Positions 1-12,103 of a DNA stretch of 64,000 bases are shown piece by piece; the stretch's first letter is position 1; every line of letters starts with the position of its first letter. The position numbers and the translations under genes are program-made. Location of the stretch: NCBI GenBank assembly GCA_034359265.1, contig CP136893.1, positions 25,242,001-25,306,000 on the forward strand, read 5' to 3'. The notes under the pieces are model-generated. The model did no database searches. It saw only the letters and a list, made by a program, of their open reading frames with translations, and was not told the origin of the DNA. This DNA is from Canna indica (Eukaryota; Streptophyta; Magnoliopsida; Zingiberales; Cannaceae).

Positions 1-2035
1 AGGGGAGATCTTGTCGGCGCCGAGTCCACGTCGACTCTCGAGGACATCGAAGCTCATCTTCATCGAGGCTTCCTTGGAATCCAATCAAGGTTAGTTGTTA
101 GCATAGTTTTTGAAGGGAGGTGGGTGGCCGGCCCTATAAGATTTGAAATTAGTTTTCTCTTGCAAGTTCTTGCTAGTCGATGCGTTTCTTCGTATTAGAA
201 CTTTAATCGTTGTGTATTCCTATGATCTTGTGTTTTAATCGTGTTTATTTTGCATTCTCGAGGGCTGGCCAAGTAGAGGAAAAAGGGGAAAGGTCATGCC
301 GAAATTTTCCCCAATTTCCTCGCTCTTCTCGAAACTCGTAGATCATTTTATGTTCGTATATGTTAGATTTATGGATTTATCACTCGTGTCATTATCGCAA
401 CCATGCTCTTTCAGCCCTGAGGATTCGGCCGAATAGGGGGTCACCCTGCTTGAGTCGGCCGAGCAAGGGCAAGGGTGAGAAAAAGTTGACTGCTCGGATC
501 TAACATGCTTGGTTCCAGGTTGTGTTGTTTTGATTCGCGATCACATGCTTATAGATAAGTTAAACTTGTATCATGGCAAGTATATTTATTGATTTATGTA
601 ATTGTAGGAATGATTTCTTAGTGACCATGCTTAGCTCATTCCTCTTTAATTTTTGAAATGATGAAATATGTTACAATGCTTAGTATTTCATGCGTTGAGA
701 ATTTATGGTTAACTTACCATGCTTTATAAGTTGCTTCTTATTGAAATAAATTCTAAATGCAGTGTATAAATGATTATTGATGAATCTCGTAGGTATATAT
801 GTAGTAGCTGCTGTAAGTTATTCTTGTTTTCTTTAAATTATATAAGCTATCCTAAAATGTTCATGGGTGGAATTCCAAGGTCGGTACATAGAATTCCTCA
901 CCCAAGGTAGCATATAACACTAGATAACATGTAGAACGTTGCGAGATGCTTAGCATATATGGAAACTTAGCTAGGAGATGACACAACTTTCTAGGACTCC
1001 TAGTAAATATTTTGGAAACCTAGAACTATTAGGCGTGCATAATTTTGGAAGGGCGACATTAATTTGTTGACCCTGTAGCCCGGATTAGGGACGGATACGG
1101 GCAAGGGTCCAAAGTGTATATAATGAAATCGTAGGACATTTGATTGTGTGATGTGCTTGAGATGGTCCGCCGAGAAACGTGGAGGTCGGAAATGACCAAT
1201 GCTTAGCTCAGCCAGTGTTTGGGTCTTGAGATGCACCAGCGGGCCCGCTAGGTGTCAGACCCCAGTTGGGTGGGACTAGCTATCCCTAACCTAGACGGTG
1301 CCCGTAGACTAGTGGACCATCCTAGTCGATGGCCCGGTATTTCTTGTTTACTTCTTGCTATGATGTGGCCGGTCGGCTAGTGTGGTTCTATCTTGTATGG
1401 TAGGGTCGGTTGTAGCCGGGATTCTAATACCATAAGTATGCCAAAGACTTGATAGGCCAAGATGGCAAGTTTTCACATATATGGTTTATACAAAATGACC
1501 CATAGGGTCAGTAGTCACACTAGAATGTAACTTACCTCCCTGAATATATATTATGTTGCCTTATATGTTATGCCTGAATAACTGAGGATTATGTGGAGTT
1601 TCGCAAGAACGGCTCACTGAGTCCCAAGTGGACTCACAGTTTGTTTCCTTGTTTTTTTTTTGCAGAGCATGAGCAGTGATTGTGACCTGTCGGCTTGGTG
1701 AAGTTCGAGGGCGGGTGGTGGTGCCATATCTCGTAGCGGCGTTCTTGGGTCATAGTCCAGTGTCTTAGTAGTTGTTTCCTTTTCTGCACTGACAGTTGTG
1801 TTTTGGAAAAGTTTGTAAAACTTTAATATTTGAGATGTTCAGTTTGTTTCGATGATGGTTTTCTCTTTGGTTTGAAAACATATAATGTGAACTTTGAAAA
1901 GAACTTTAAATAAAGTTTGTGTTGAGGTTTCTTTTTATCGATATCTTCTGGTACTTATATATCAGTGTAGATAGTAGGCTTCCGGGTAGGATGTAGGCCC
2001 TGACCGATCACACTACCCTCAGTTGGGGTGTGACA
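1..2035 (+). repeat. 5' LTR of the gypsy element (partial)
   Basis: Aligns throughout with 6958-9081 and ends in GGGGTGTGACA, four bases before the primer binding site. By comparison with the right copy, about 366 bp are missing before base 1. Relative to the right LTR it lacks 117 bp after about 575 and has short extra blocks near 1305 and 1605. Confidence 0.93.
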
Positions 2036-2039
2036 AAGT

Positions 2040-2051
2040 TGGTATCAGAGC
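2040..2051 (+). other. Primer binding site, tRNA-iMet type
   Basis: TGGTATCAGAGC lies just inside the 5' LTR and matches the 3' end of plant initiator methionine tRNA, the usual minus-strand primer of plant LTR retrotransposons. Confidence 0.93.
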
Positions 2052-2250
2052 ACTAGGTTAGGCCTTGACTATGACTAAGTGTTGGGTACCGTATGAGACA
2101 TATGCTAGCGTGTCGACATACGGTATAGTTATGCTACGAGATCGGGCGACCACGACTACACTCAGCGCACCATGCGGTTAGTAAATTTTAAAAGCTTTTG
2201 TTAAAAAATTATTATGTGATAGGAAATGTTTTCTTTTCTGTGATAGTGTA

Positions 2251-3150
2251 ATGGAGGCTCCCAATGCTGCACTAAGTGGCAGTGGCAGTAAATTGGGTAA
2301 TGAAACATAGAGCCAAGAGATTAGACCCAAGAGAGGGTCGAGTTGGGGCGCGTAGACGCGTACCCCAGTTGTCGATAGAAAATATTCTTTATGTACTTGT
2401 GCGTACTGTGCATGGATATTGATTGTGTTTGTGCTTGTGGATGAGCGATGGCCGAGCCGAGAAGTGTACCGACTTGGCAAGTTAGTCCCAACTCGGCGAG
2501 TGGATTTAGGGTCTTGATACTGCGTGAGTGAGCCACGCTGACGTTAGACCCAAGGGGAGTCACACTAACTTTAGACCCGAGTGAATTTGGTTGGGTGGGC
2601 CATACCCAACCAGAGAGGGCCCGGGTAGAAGGCTCGCTAGATAGATTCTAGCGACCGACTTGTATGATTGCTAGGTTTGGGCCGGTTTGGGTCGTATGAA
2701 TGTATTGTTTTATGTGGGGCCGGCATGGGCCGAGTGATTTTGGCTTTCATGAGCATGTCATTTATTAATGAGTGTTCGCGATAAGCGGGCACGGGACTTT
2801 GAGATGCTGCGCAAGTCTGGTGGCATGCTAGTGTCAGAGTATGAGATGGAATTTCATCGGTTTTCCAAATATCATCAGATCTCAGTGGCATCTGAGACTG
2901 CCAGGGTCAAGAGGTTTGTTGGGGGATTTAGGCCTTAGATAGGCAAGCTCATCCACTACACCGAGGATTCCACTCTTGCACGGGTGGTGGATGAGGCCCT
3001 TCGGAAGGAAGCCTTGGTGCCGTTCTAGAGGAATGACTAGCTGACCAAGAAGAAATTTTAGCCGCAGGGATCTGGGGTTCGACCGTGGCATCCAAAGGGG
3101 GCCACAAGTGAGCCATTCAGAGAGACCGTCTGCCAGGGTGTTTGCTATGA
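2251..3150 (+). pseudogene. Gypsy gag remnant
   Basis: An ATG at 2251 opens a short frame (MEAPNAALSGSGSK...) that stops within about 20 codons and may be the old gag start. From 2795 the plus strand reads DFEMLRKSGGMLVSEYEMEF followed by a FSKYHQ.....ETARVKRFVGG-like stretch, the signature of the plant retrotransposon gag capsid domain (F..LR.G.MSV.EYE..F..L). Stops at about 2936 and again near 3027 break it. The usual CCHC zinc knuckle between capsid and protease is not visible, so part of gag seems to be deleted. The protein would have formed the cytoplasmic particle; it is non-functional here. Confidence 0.75.
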
Positions 3151-3178
3151 ACCGTGATGGGCAGAGGCGTCTAAGGCA

Positions 3179-3742
3179 GTGGTAACATGTACTATTCTAG
3201 TATGTTCATCCACTGCTTATGTTCTATTTGATCTGTGTGCCACGCACTCGTTTGTATCTGCCAAATTTGCTGCGGAGTTGCCAGTGGCACCCTCCATGCT
3301 CGACGGGCCATTGGTAGTATCAACGCCTACGGGCGATGCAATCCTAGCAAATTCAATATACCAAGGCTGCGAAGTGCTCAACTGCGGCCATGTACTGAGT
3401 GTAGATTTGAGACTCCTACCAACACTTGAGCTTGATGTCATTCTTGGCATGGATTGGTTGGCAGAGCACTTTGCGACGTTGGATTGTAGAGCTAAAATGG
3501 TGATGTTTAGTAAGCTTGGGTTGTCGCAGTTCACCTTCCAAGGGGAGAGAGGGAGCAAGCCGATAGGGGTCATCTCAGCCCTAAAGTCTTGTAAGCTGCT
3601 AAGGGCGGCTGCCAATCCTTCCTGGCCTTCATATATGTGGTTGAGGAGGAAAAGGGTGAGGAAAGGAATGTCAGTGGAACCCCAGTGGTCTGTGAATTCC
3701 CTGATGGGTTTCCCGAAGAATTGCCGGGATTGCCACCCATAA
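3179..3742 (+). pseudogene. Gypsy aspartic protease remnant
   Basis: The 187-codon open frame reads ILVCSSTAYVLFDLCATHSF near its start and LDVILGMDWL further on. These are the flap and active-site blocks of gypsy retropepsin, which would cut the gag-pol polyprotein. The active-site triplet is normally D-S-G-A-T; here it reads D-L-C-A-T, so the catalytic loop is mutated. After about codon 120 the reading departs from the family. A G-run at 3778-3787 separates it from reverse transcriptase. Confidence 0.85.
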
Positions 3743-3811
3743 GGGAAGTTAATATTTTGCATTAATCTGCAGGCCGGGGGGGGGGGGACAATTTCCTTTC
3801 CACCTTGTAGG

Positions 3812-4990
3812 ATGGCACTGGTCGATCTCATGAAGTTAAAGGTGCAATTGCAGAAAATGCTAGACCTGGGTTTCATTCGGCCGAGCGTGTCACCCTGGGG
3901 TGCCCCCGTTCTCTTCATGATGAAGAAGGATGGGTCGATGAGCATGTGCATCGACTATAGGCAGCTAAACAAGGTGTCTGTCAAGAATCGTTACCCACTG
4001 TCGAGGTTAGATGATCTATTTGACCAGCTGCAAGGGGCAATGGTTTTCAAAGATAGACTTAAGGTTCGGATAACATCAGCTGAGAATATGGGACTGCGAT
4101 GTGCCTAAGACGGCCTTTAGGACTCGCTATGGTCACTACGAGTTCCTAGTGATGTCCTTTGGCTTAACCAATGCACCTGCTACCTTCATAGACCTAATGA
4201 ACAGGGTATTTAAGGAGTACCGGGACAGCTTTGTGATCGTCTTCATTGACGACATTCTGGACTACTCCAAGAGTGAGGAAGAGCACTCTAAGCATCTGAG
4301 AATGGTCCTGGAAACCCTCAGAGATCACCGCTTGTTTTCAAAATTTTCCAAGTGTGAATTCTGATTGGAAAGTGTAGGGTTCTTGGGCCATGTAGTATCC
4401 AGGGATGGGATAAGGGTAGATCTTGCAAAGGTGGAAGTGGTGCAGAACTGGAAACGACCGACTAGCATGACTGAGATCCGTAGTTTTCGTGGTTTGGCCG
4501 ATTACTATCAGAAGTTTGTGGAGAATTTCTCCAGAATTGCGAGGCGAGCTTTCTGTAGCTCAAGAAATGTTTGACATTTACACCCGTGTTGACTGTACCT
4601 TCCGGCTCAAGAGGGTTTGTAGTCTTCTATGATGCCTCCCGGGTTGGCCTGGGTTGCGTTCTGATGTAGTTTGGCAGAGTTATAGCTTGTGCATCCCGCT
4701 AGCTGAAAGTTCATGAAAAGAACTATCCGACGCACGACCTAGAGCTAGCAACAGTGGTCCTTGCACTGTAGCTCTGGCGGCACTACTTGTATGGGGAGAC
4801 TTGCGAGATCTATACGAATCACAAGAGCCTCCAGTACTTGCTTACCTAAAAGGAGTTGAACCTCAGGCAAAGGAGGTCGCTGGAGCTCCTAAAGGGTTAT
4901 GGCTGCACCATTATGTACCATCTGGGGAAAGCAAATGTGGTAGCAGATGCTCTGAGCAGAAAATCCATGGGCAATTTGGCTCATTTGGAA
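3812..4990 (+). pseudogene. Gypsy reverse transcriptase / RNase H remnant
   Basis: Reverse transcriptase blocks appear in order: [45 protein letters not shown], then after a frameshift near 4060 [15 protein letters not shown], the catalytic FIDDIL (about 4246), KFSKCEF and VGFLGHVVS. The segment that should follow VFSKIDL and carry SGYHQ is scrambled at 4055-4100. A TGA replaces the Trp codon after KCEF at 4362-4364. RNase H is read only in fragments; its end, LGKANVVADALSRK, lies at about 4920-4970 in another frame. It would have copied genomic RNA into DNA; several frame breaks make it inactive. Confidence 0.92.
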
Positions 4991-5259
4991 ATTAAGCAGA
5001 GGCCTCTAGCTCGAGAGTTGGCGTTGTGCCTAGATGGGGGTACAACCTTGTCAGTGTCAGTTTCAGGTGCCTTGGTGGTACACCTACGGGTACAATCCAC
5101 GCTGGTGGACATGCTGCGTGCCACGCAGGAAGAGGATGCCTTTTGTGTGCTGACCAAGGATCTGGTGCAAAGAGGTGATGCAGATAATGGATTCAGGTTG
5201 GACTCGAAGGGTGTGCTGAGGTTCAAAGACCAAATCGTGGTGCCGAATATGGCAGTGGT

Positions 5260-6530
5260 GTGCAGGCAAGACTTGGAGTTGGACCATCGTTCCACTTATA
5301 CGATGCATCCGGGAGCTGCCAAAATGTACTGAGATCTAAGGCAGCATTACTGGTGGTAGGGCACGAAAAGAGAGGTAGCAAAATTTGTATCCAAATGTCT
5401 GGTCTACCAGCAAGTGAAGGCCGAACACCTGAAGCTTGCGGGGCTGCTGCAAAACCTCGAGGTGCCCAAGTGGAAGTGGGAGAAAATCACAATGGACCTA
5501 GTGATCGGATTACCTAAGTCAAGAGGAGGCTTTGATTCTATTTGGGTGGTAGTGGATTGGCTAACCAAGACCGCACACTTCATTCTGGTGAAGACAACCT
5601 TTTCCGTAGATAAGTACCCCTGACTATTTCTAGATCGGATTGTGGTTTATCATGGTACCCCAGTGATGATCATATCAGATCGAGGTACCCAGTTCACAGC
5701 TCGATTTTGGCAATCTTTCCAAGAAGCCTTGGGCACTCAAGTACGGTTTAGTACAACTTTCCATTCGTAGGCAGACGGGCAGTCTGAGAGGGCCATCCAA
5801 AACTCTAAAAGATATGCTAAGAGCCTACATTCTAGACCTGGCAGGTGGTTGGAAGAAGCATCTACCGTTGATTGAGTCGCCTACAAAAATAGCTACCACA
5901 GTAGCATTGGCATGGCTCCCTTTGAGGCCTTGTATGGGCAGCGGTGTAGATCTCCTGTGGGCTGGTTTGAGACCGAAGAGGCTCTCATGGTAGGCCATGA
6001 CCTGATAGAGGAGGCGGTGAGGAAGGTGCAATTGATAAAGGAAAGGTTGTTGGCGGCTCAGAGTCGCTAGAAGATATATGCCGATAAGAAGCCAGGGAGT
6101 TGGAGTTCGCTGAGGGCGACTTGGTGTTCCTAAAGGTTTCCCCCACGAAAGGGGTGGTCCGTTTTGGGAAGAGGGGAAAATTGAGCCTTAGGTTCATTGG
6201 GTCTTTTCCTATTCTCAAGCGAAGAGGCGCGGTGGCTTATGAGATGGCTCTGCCACCTAGTCTGAGCAGAGTTCATCTGGTTTTTCATGTGCCAATGCTC
6301 CAAAGATATGTGAGGGATGAGTCCCATGAAATCGAACCGAGTGTGGTTGAGGTGGACTCGACGGTCTCGTATGAGAAGAGACCAGTGGAGATACTTGACC
6401 AACAGATCAGGAAACTGAGGTCCCAAGAAATTCCCTTGGTAAAAGTTAGGTGGGAGTATCACTCCGGATAGGAAGCTACCTGGGAAGTAGAGCCAGTCGT
6501 GAGGGAACTTTACCCTTCCCTGTTCGAAGA
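5260..6530 (+). pseudogene. Gypsy integrase with chromodomain-like tail, remnant
   Basis: The plus strand holds a degraded zinc-binding start (about 5300-5410), the linker KWEKITMDLVIGLP and the first catalytic Asp region (5480-5510), VVVDWLTKTAHFI (about 5550), ISDRGTQFTARFW with the second Asp (5670-5710), and a QSERA block near the expected Glu (about 5785). A C-terminal block VHLVFHVPMLQRYV lies at 6270-6312. The tail VKVRWEYHSG, stop, EATWEVE (6440-6490) matches the end of a chromodomain, which in chromoviruses directs insertion to marked chromatin. Stops at 5335, 5623, 5768 and 6469, among others, show it is dead. Confidence 0.88.
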
Positions 6531-6591
6531 TCTGGTAAGTCCGTATGAATCTCCAAAATTCGAGGATGAATTTCCCTTAACGGCGGAAGGT

Positions 6592-9081
6592 TGTAAGACC
6601 CAAAAATTTTCTAATATAAAAATCTATTTTGGTGCAGCGCATTGGATCGGGGGTTAGTCAGGTCGAGCCGTAGAATTGCCTCGAGTAGAAGATATAACTC
6701 GACTCATGAGAATATGAAGTTTAAATTAGCTCAATGGTTATTTCCTTTTATGCATAAGATGTTTATTAAAGTCGAGTTCGACTCTTGAGTGCAGATTGAA
6801 TCGGAGTCCGAATCAGACTCGGATCGAATTGAGTAGAGGTTAAGTCATATGAGGGGCATTTGAGTCATTTGTGGATGAGGGAATATAATCCCTCATCATG
6901 AGCCGTGTGGCTCATCTTGGAGCCGCACACAACCTGAGCAGGAGGGAAAAGGGAGAGAGGGGAGATCTTGTCGGCGTCGAGTCCGCGTCGACTCTCGAGG
7001 AGATCGGAGCTCGTCTTCATCGAGGCTTCCTCAGGATCCAATCAAGGTGAGTGGTTAGCATAGTTTTTCAAGGGAGGCGGGTGGCCGACACTATAAGATT
7101 TGAAATCGGTTTTCTCTCGCGAGTTCCTGCCGATTGATCTGTTTCTTCGTATTAGAACTTTAATCATTGTGTATTTCTATGATCTTGTGTTTTAAACATG
7201 TTTATTTCGTGTTCTTGAGGGCTGACCGAGTAGTGGAAAAAGGGAAAAGGTCATACCGAAATTTTCCCCAATTTCCTCGCTCGTCTCGAAACTCGTAGAT
7301 TGCTTTATGTTCGTATATGTTAGATTTATGGATTTATCACTCGTGTCATTATCGCAACCATGCTCGTTCACCCTTGAGGACTCGGCCGAACAGGGGGTCA
7401 CCTTGCTTGAGTCGGCCGAGCAAGGGCAAGGGTGAGAAAAAGTGGACTGCTCGAATTTAACATGCTTGGTTTCAGGTTGTGTTATTTTGATTCGTGATCG
7501 CATGCTTATAGATAAGTTGAACTTGTATCATATGATTGATGTTCGTCTTAGAGATTGTCACAACTATATATCTATATTTATCTCAGTTATGGTAATGTTC
7601 TTGCTAAAACTATAGAGACATGATGATACTTAGGAAGAACTCCAACCATGGCAAGTAAATTTATTGATTTATGTAATTGTAGGAATGATTGCTTAGTGAC
7701 CATCCTTAGCTCATTCCTCTTTAATTTTTGAAATGATGAAATATGTTACCATGCTTAGTATTTTCATGCGTTTTGAATTTATGGTTATCTTACCATGCTT
7801 TATAAGTTGCTTCTTATTGAAATAAATTCTGAATGCAGTGTATAAATGATTATTGATGAATCTCGTAGGTATATATGTAGTAGCTGCTGTAAGTTATTCT
7901 TGTTTTCTTTAAATTATATAAGCTATCCTAAAATATTCATGGGTGGAATTCCAAGGTCGGTACATAGAATTCCTCACCCAAGGTAGCGTATAACGCTAGA
8001 TAACATGTAGGACGTTGCGAGATGCTTAGCATATATGGAAACTTAGCTAGGAGATGACACAACTTTCTAAGACTCCTAGTAAACATTTTGGAAACCTAGA
8101 ACTATTAGGCGTGTACAATTTTGGAAGGGCGGCATTAATTTGTTGACCATGTAGCCCGAATTAGGGATGGATACGAGCAAGGGCCCGAAGTGTATATAAG
8201 GAAACCCTAGGACATTTGATTGTGTGATGTGCTTGAGATAGTCCACCGAGAAGCGTGGAGGTCGGAAATGACCAATGCTTAGCTCGGCTAGTGTTTGGGT
8301 CTTGAGATGCACCAGCGGGCCCGCTAGGTGTCAGACCCCAGTTGGGTGGGACTAGCTATCCCTACCCCAGACGATGCCCGGAGGCTCGGGATTTCTTGTT
8401 TACATCTTGCTATAATGTGGCCGATCGGCCTGTGTGGTTCTACCTTGTATGGTAGGGCTGGTTGTAGCCGGTATTCTAATACCATAAGTAGGCCTAAGGG
8501 CCAGATGCCGAAGACTTGATAGGCCAAGATGGCAAGTTTTCACATATTTGGTTTATACAGAATGACCCATAGGGTCGGTAGTCGCAGTAGAAAGTAACTT
8601 ACCTCACTGAATATATATTATGTTGCCTTATATGTTATGTCTGAATAACTGAGGATTATGTGGAGGTTCCCAAGTGGACTCACAGTTTGTTTCTTTGTTT
8701 TTTCTTTGCAGAGCATGAGTAGTGATTTTGATCTGTCGTCATGGTGCAGTTGGAGGGCTGGTGGTGGTGTCATATCTCGTAGCAGCGTCCTTGGGTCATA
8801 GTCCAGTGTCTTAGTAGTTGTTTCCTTGTCTGCACTGACAGTTGTGTTTTGGAAAAGTTTGTAAAACTTTGATATTTGAGATGTTTAGTTTGTTCCGATG
8901 ATGATTTTCTCTTTGGTTTGAAAACATATAATGTGAACTTTGAAAAAACTTTAAATAAAGCTTGTGTTGAGGTTTCTTTTTATCGATATCTTTTGGTTTC
9001 TTATATGTCATTGTAGACAGTAGGTTTTAGGGTAGGATGTAGGCCCTGGCCGGTCACACTACCCTTAGTTGGGGTGTGACA
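6592..9081 (+). repeat. 3' LTR of the gypsy element
   Basis: Starts TGTAAGACCC after a purine-rich GGCGGAAGG tract (6582-6590) and ends GGTGTGACA, giving a 2490-bp LTR with TG...CA ends. It contains a 117-bp block (7531-7647) absent from the left LTR, and lacks about 27 bp near 8375 and about 20 bp near 8665 that the left LTR has. Confidence 0.93.
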
Positions 9082-9181
9082 GCAAAATTGCACCAGAAGG
9101 ATGGAAAACATCCATATATTCAAGGAACACATCAGAGGAAGACCCTAATCTCAGTCTTCTTAATTTAGATGAATCCTAAGC

Positions 9182-10627
9182 CTAAGCACTACTAAGCGTT
9201 GGATGTTTAGTAGGCTTAAGAGGCTTAGGATTATGAGTTTTATCTTTGGAAGGCATAACAACATTAGCAGAGCTAATAATGAATTGCATATCTTTAGGAA
9301 ACTCTTGAACAGTTTTACCAGAAGAATTTACAGAAACATCATTCATATTTGAAGAAGGTTTGAAAAGGTTAGAAACATCTAGTTTTGAACTAAGTTTAAC
9401 ATTTAAATCTATTTTGGCCGAGCCAATACGGCCGAGCCCAACTTTTTCATGATTCCTAATTCTTTGATTTTGAAAAGGTTTAGGACTGTTCTTACTTTTT
9501 GAAACATGGGGGGCATGAGGATTAAAAACTTCAAAAAATTTTGCAAGAGAACTAGAAGAAGGAGAGAAGATAGAGCCATTACCTTTATCCGACGTATCCT
9601 CCTCCAACTCACTATTATGCATGTCTCCCTCGCCAAGGTCACGCGGTTTAGGGTGGGGACTCCCTCCATCAGTCCTGACCAAAGGCCTTGAATGGTTCTG
9701 TTCCGAACAATTTTTCTGAGATTTCCACCTTTTACCTTGATCCACGGACCACAGGCTGGCTCTGGTAGAACAGGGTCCTTAGGAGGAACTTTCTTGGAAA
9801 TAAAATCTAACGGGGCAACTGAAGGGACAACTGAAGGGGCAACAAAACAAGAAGAAATTTCCATAATCGAAACATTCACAGAAGCATAAACATTCGATTT
9901 ATCAAGCAAACGAGGGCAAGAATGTTCATTGTGGCAAATAATACCGCATTTAAAGCAAAGTTTTGGTAGATTTTCATAAACAATTGGTTGAAAAAAATCA
10001 TTCCCTAGATCCCCAATCCAAATGCCTTGATGAATAGGACGCGCCAGATCAATTTGAACACAAACTCTAATGTAATGTCCCAGTTCAAAAAGAGAAAAAC
10101 GGCAATTAATACGCAGAACAGAGCCAATACAAGAAGCAATAGAAAAAATAGAGTAATTATTCCAGTATTCCAGAGGAAGAGACTGTAAACAAATCCAAAT
10201 CGACGCGAAGGAAAATATTTCAATCTGGGGTTTAAAAAGGGGTTTCCAAGAAACCAAACGAATAATATGACCGCGGAAAGACTAGGGACCTCCAGTCAAG
10301 ACAAGATTTGCTTGTTCAGCCGAAATAAACTGAAACACAAAAAAGCTTTCATCTATATCCAAGACCGACTGGAAACCATAGCAACACCAAAAACGAGAAG
10401 CCTAGGATTTGATAATTTCAAGCGAATGAGGTTTATTAAAAAATTTACCAATTAGGGTACTGTCTCCAAGCAAGAACTTGCTCATTCGAAAGAACAATAT
10501 GATCCGACAAAGAAGAGAGAATTCGATTAAGGGTAGAAGAAACACTAGTACAAGAAACAACAGAAGTCGAACCTTTCAAAATTTGGGCTGAAGATCGCGG
10601 CGGGGCCAGATCTTGGCCAGAGCCCAA
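9182..10627 (-). pseudogene. LINE ORF1 relic no. 1 (DUF4283 and zinc knuckle)
   Basis: Read on the minus strand, this is a plant L1-type ORF1, the RNA-binding chaperone of the LINE particle. The N-terminal part (10627 down to about 10260) carries the DUF4283-type start. The frame at 10257-9409 has SWKPLFKP, LPLEYWN, IASCIGSVL, the RVCVQIDLARP block and a knuckle CFKCGIICHNEHSC (CX2CX4HX4C), then GPWIKVKGG. Near 9720 the frame shifts and the Ser/Asn-rich tail continues in the frame 9745-9182, ending at a stop. No ORF2 is seen downstream; the gypsy 3' LTR begins about 100 bp beyond. It is about 50% similar by eye to relic no. 2, so a different LINE family or an older copy. Confidence 0.85.
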
Positions 10628-10639
10628 AGGGATAGGGTG

Positions 10640-11158
10640 ATTTACAAAGACACTCCTAGTCTAGTCTAGTACGGCTCCAGTGGTGACCTACAAAGATACT
10701 CCGATGCTCAAGTGAGAAAGAATCCCCGACGATGGGTATGGAGTTGGAATCGAGAGTATACCTAATGTGCGTCGTGTCTATTTTATGAGGTTTGTTGGGG
10801 TGTTCTGCAATGGTGTCTCCCAAAATCTGAAGGGGGTATCCCCGAAATCTAAGATGGCAGACTCATTATTGCCGAATCTCCTGTGATAAATGAAGTATGT
10901 TGATATCCTTGTTTGATTGAGTGGAGACCCTAAGCTAAGTTGTAGTTGGTTTGACCCGAGTTTGGTTCTTGAGTTGGGGCGCTTTCGGGCCTAGCTCGGT
11001 CGGACCCAAAAAATTGTCTTACATAAAAGAATAAATTACAAAAACACTATAGTTATTTATTTAATATAAATATATAATACTCTTATTATTAATATTTATA
11101 TGATTAATATGATAATATTAGTTAATACTAATTAATACTAAATAATACTAATTAATAT
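10640..11158. other. Non-coding spacer between the two LINE relics
   Basis: No coding potential is recognised. The last 130 bp (about 11028-11165) are AT-rich with repeated TAATACTAATTAATA-like words. The rest has no match I can name. Confidence 0.5.
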
Positions 11159-12103
11159 TTAATATAAATATATAACATTCATTTGTGTCTTTGGATTCTC
11201 AAGGGGATCCTGTTGAATAGAAGTAGAATCTTCAGGAAAGTCTAGAAGGCTACTGGGCCTATGCTTTTTTGACTTAGAAGAAACATCAAGAGAGAGCAGA
11301 GTGCTGCTGTGGTTATTCTTAGTGGATTTAGACTTCTTCTTCATTTTACCCCAATTAGAAACTTTCAGGGGCAAATTCTTCTTAGAAGAAAGAATAACAT
11401 TAGAAACATCCTCAACCATTTGATTGAAAGACCTAGGAGGAGGGGGATTAGAGATAAGGTCAAGAGAGTTGGAGTTGGAGTTTAGGTTAGGATTAATAAG
11501 TTGCTGATGAGCCAAAGGAAGGTAATTGAGGGAGAGTTCCATGGCATTGTGTTGAGAAAAAGAATCATCATGGACAGATAAGAAGTCCTCATAGTTTGAT
11601 TCATCTGTTACCTCAACAGAATGCCTAAACTCAATGGGGGAAGCAGAACCTAGAGTGATAGTTTGTTTCCTAGGTTTTTCTAGATTAGGTTGAGTCTTAG
11701 AGGGCTCCCTCCTGATTTTCGCAGGAGCCTTAGCATCCTCCATTTGTTTCGAGGAATCAGATTTTGCTAACATTCTACGTTCCCTATCCTGAATGGGAGG
11801 ATTCAAGGAAGAGGAATAAGTTTGCCCAACATTGCGTCGACGTGGACGTCTTCGTTGAACCTGAATCCAAGGACCACAATGTGGTTCCAAGGTCACACTC
11901 GGGTCATAAAGAGGGGGAGCCCAAGGCTCAGGGGATAGGTTGGGAACGGGAAGGTTGGAGCTAGAGCAACTAGGTTTGGTATAATTCTCATTAGAGCAAG
12001 GAGGAGAAGAATTAGAACTCTTAATAGAGTTATTAGAAGCCTTCTTAGGGCAATTTGATTCTAAGTGACCCATAAGGCCACATTGAAAACACACAGTTGG
12101 AAG
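11159..12103 (-). pseudogene. LINE ORF1 relic no. 2, C-terminal piece
   Basis: The minus-strand open frame begins at the knuckle CFQCGLMGHLESNC (CX2CX4HX4C), then GPWIQVQRRRPRRR and a long Ser/Lys/Pro-rich tail. This is the C-terminal half of a LINE ORF1. Its upstream part lies 8.7 kb away at 20797-21785. If the LTR element and one copy of GGAAG (12099-12103 and 20792-20796) are removed, the frame continues uninterrupted from the FENLP block into the knuckle, showing one gene split by one insertion. The frame runs into AT-rich sequence at 11165-11180, so the LINE is truncated at its 3' side and ORF2 is missing. Confidence 0.9.

Larger units (their letters stand above)
1..9081 (+). mobile_element. 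Ty3/gypsy LTR retrotransposon, decayed, 5' end outside the window
   Basis: Two direct repeats (1-2035 and 6592-9081) flank a tRNA-iMet primer site and gag, protease, reverse transcriptase, RNase H and integrase remnants in Ty3/gypsy order. A chromodomain-like tail ends the integrase, which points to a chromovirus; assignment to the Tekay/Del lineage is inferred from the reverse transcriptase style and long LTRs. All coding parts carry stops or frameshifts. The LTRs differ by several indels, including 117 bp present only in the right copy at 7531-7647, so the insertion is old. The target duplication cannot be checked because the left end lies before base 1. On the right the element abuts LINE-derived sequence, so it probably inserted into that LINE. 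Confidence 0.93.

Noticed and set aside
3217..3951. 244-codon minus-strand frame opposite the gypsy protease
   Set aside because: It is the antisense shadow of the protease and reverse transcriptase relics; no domain resemblance.
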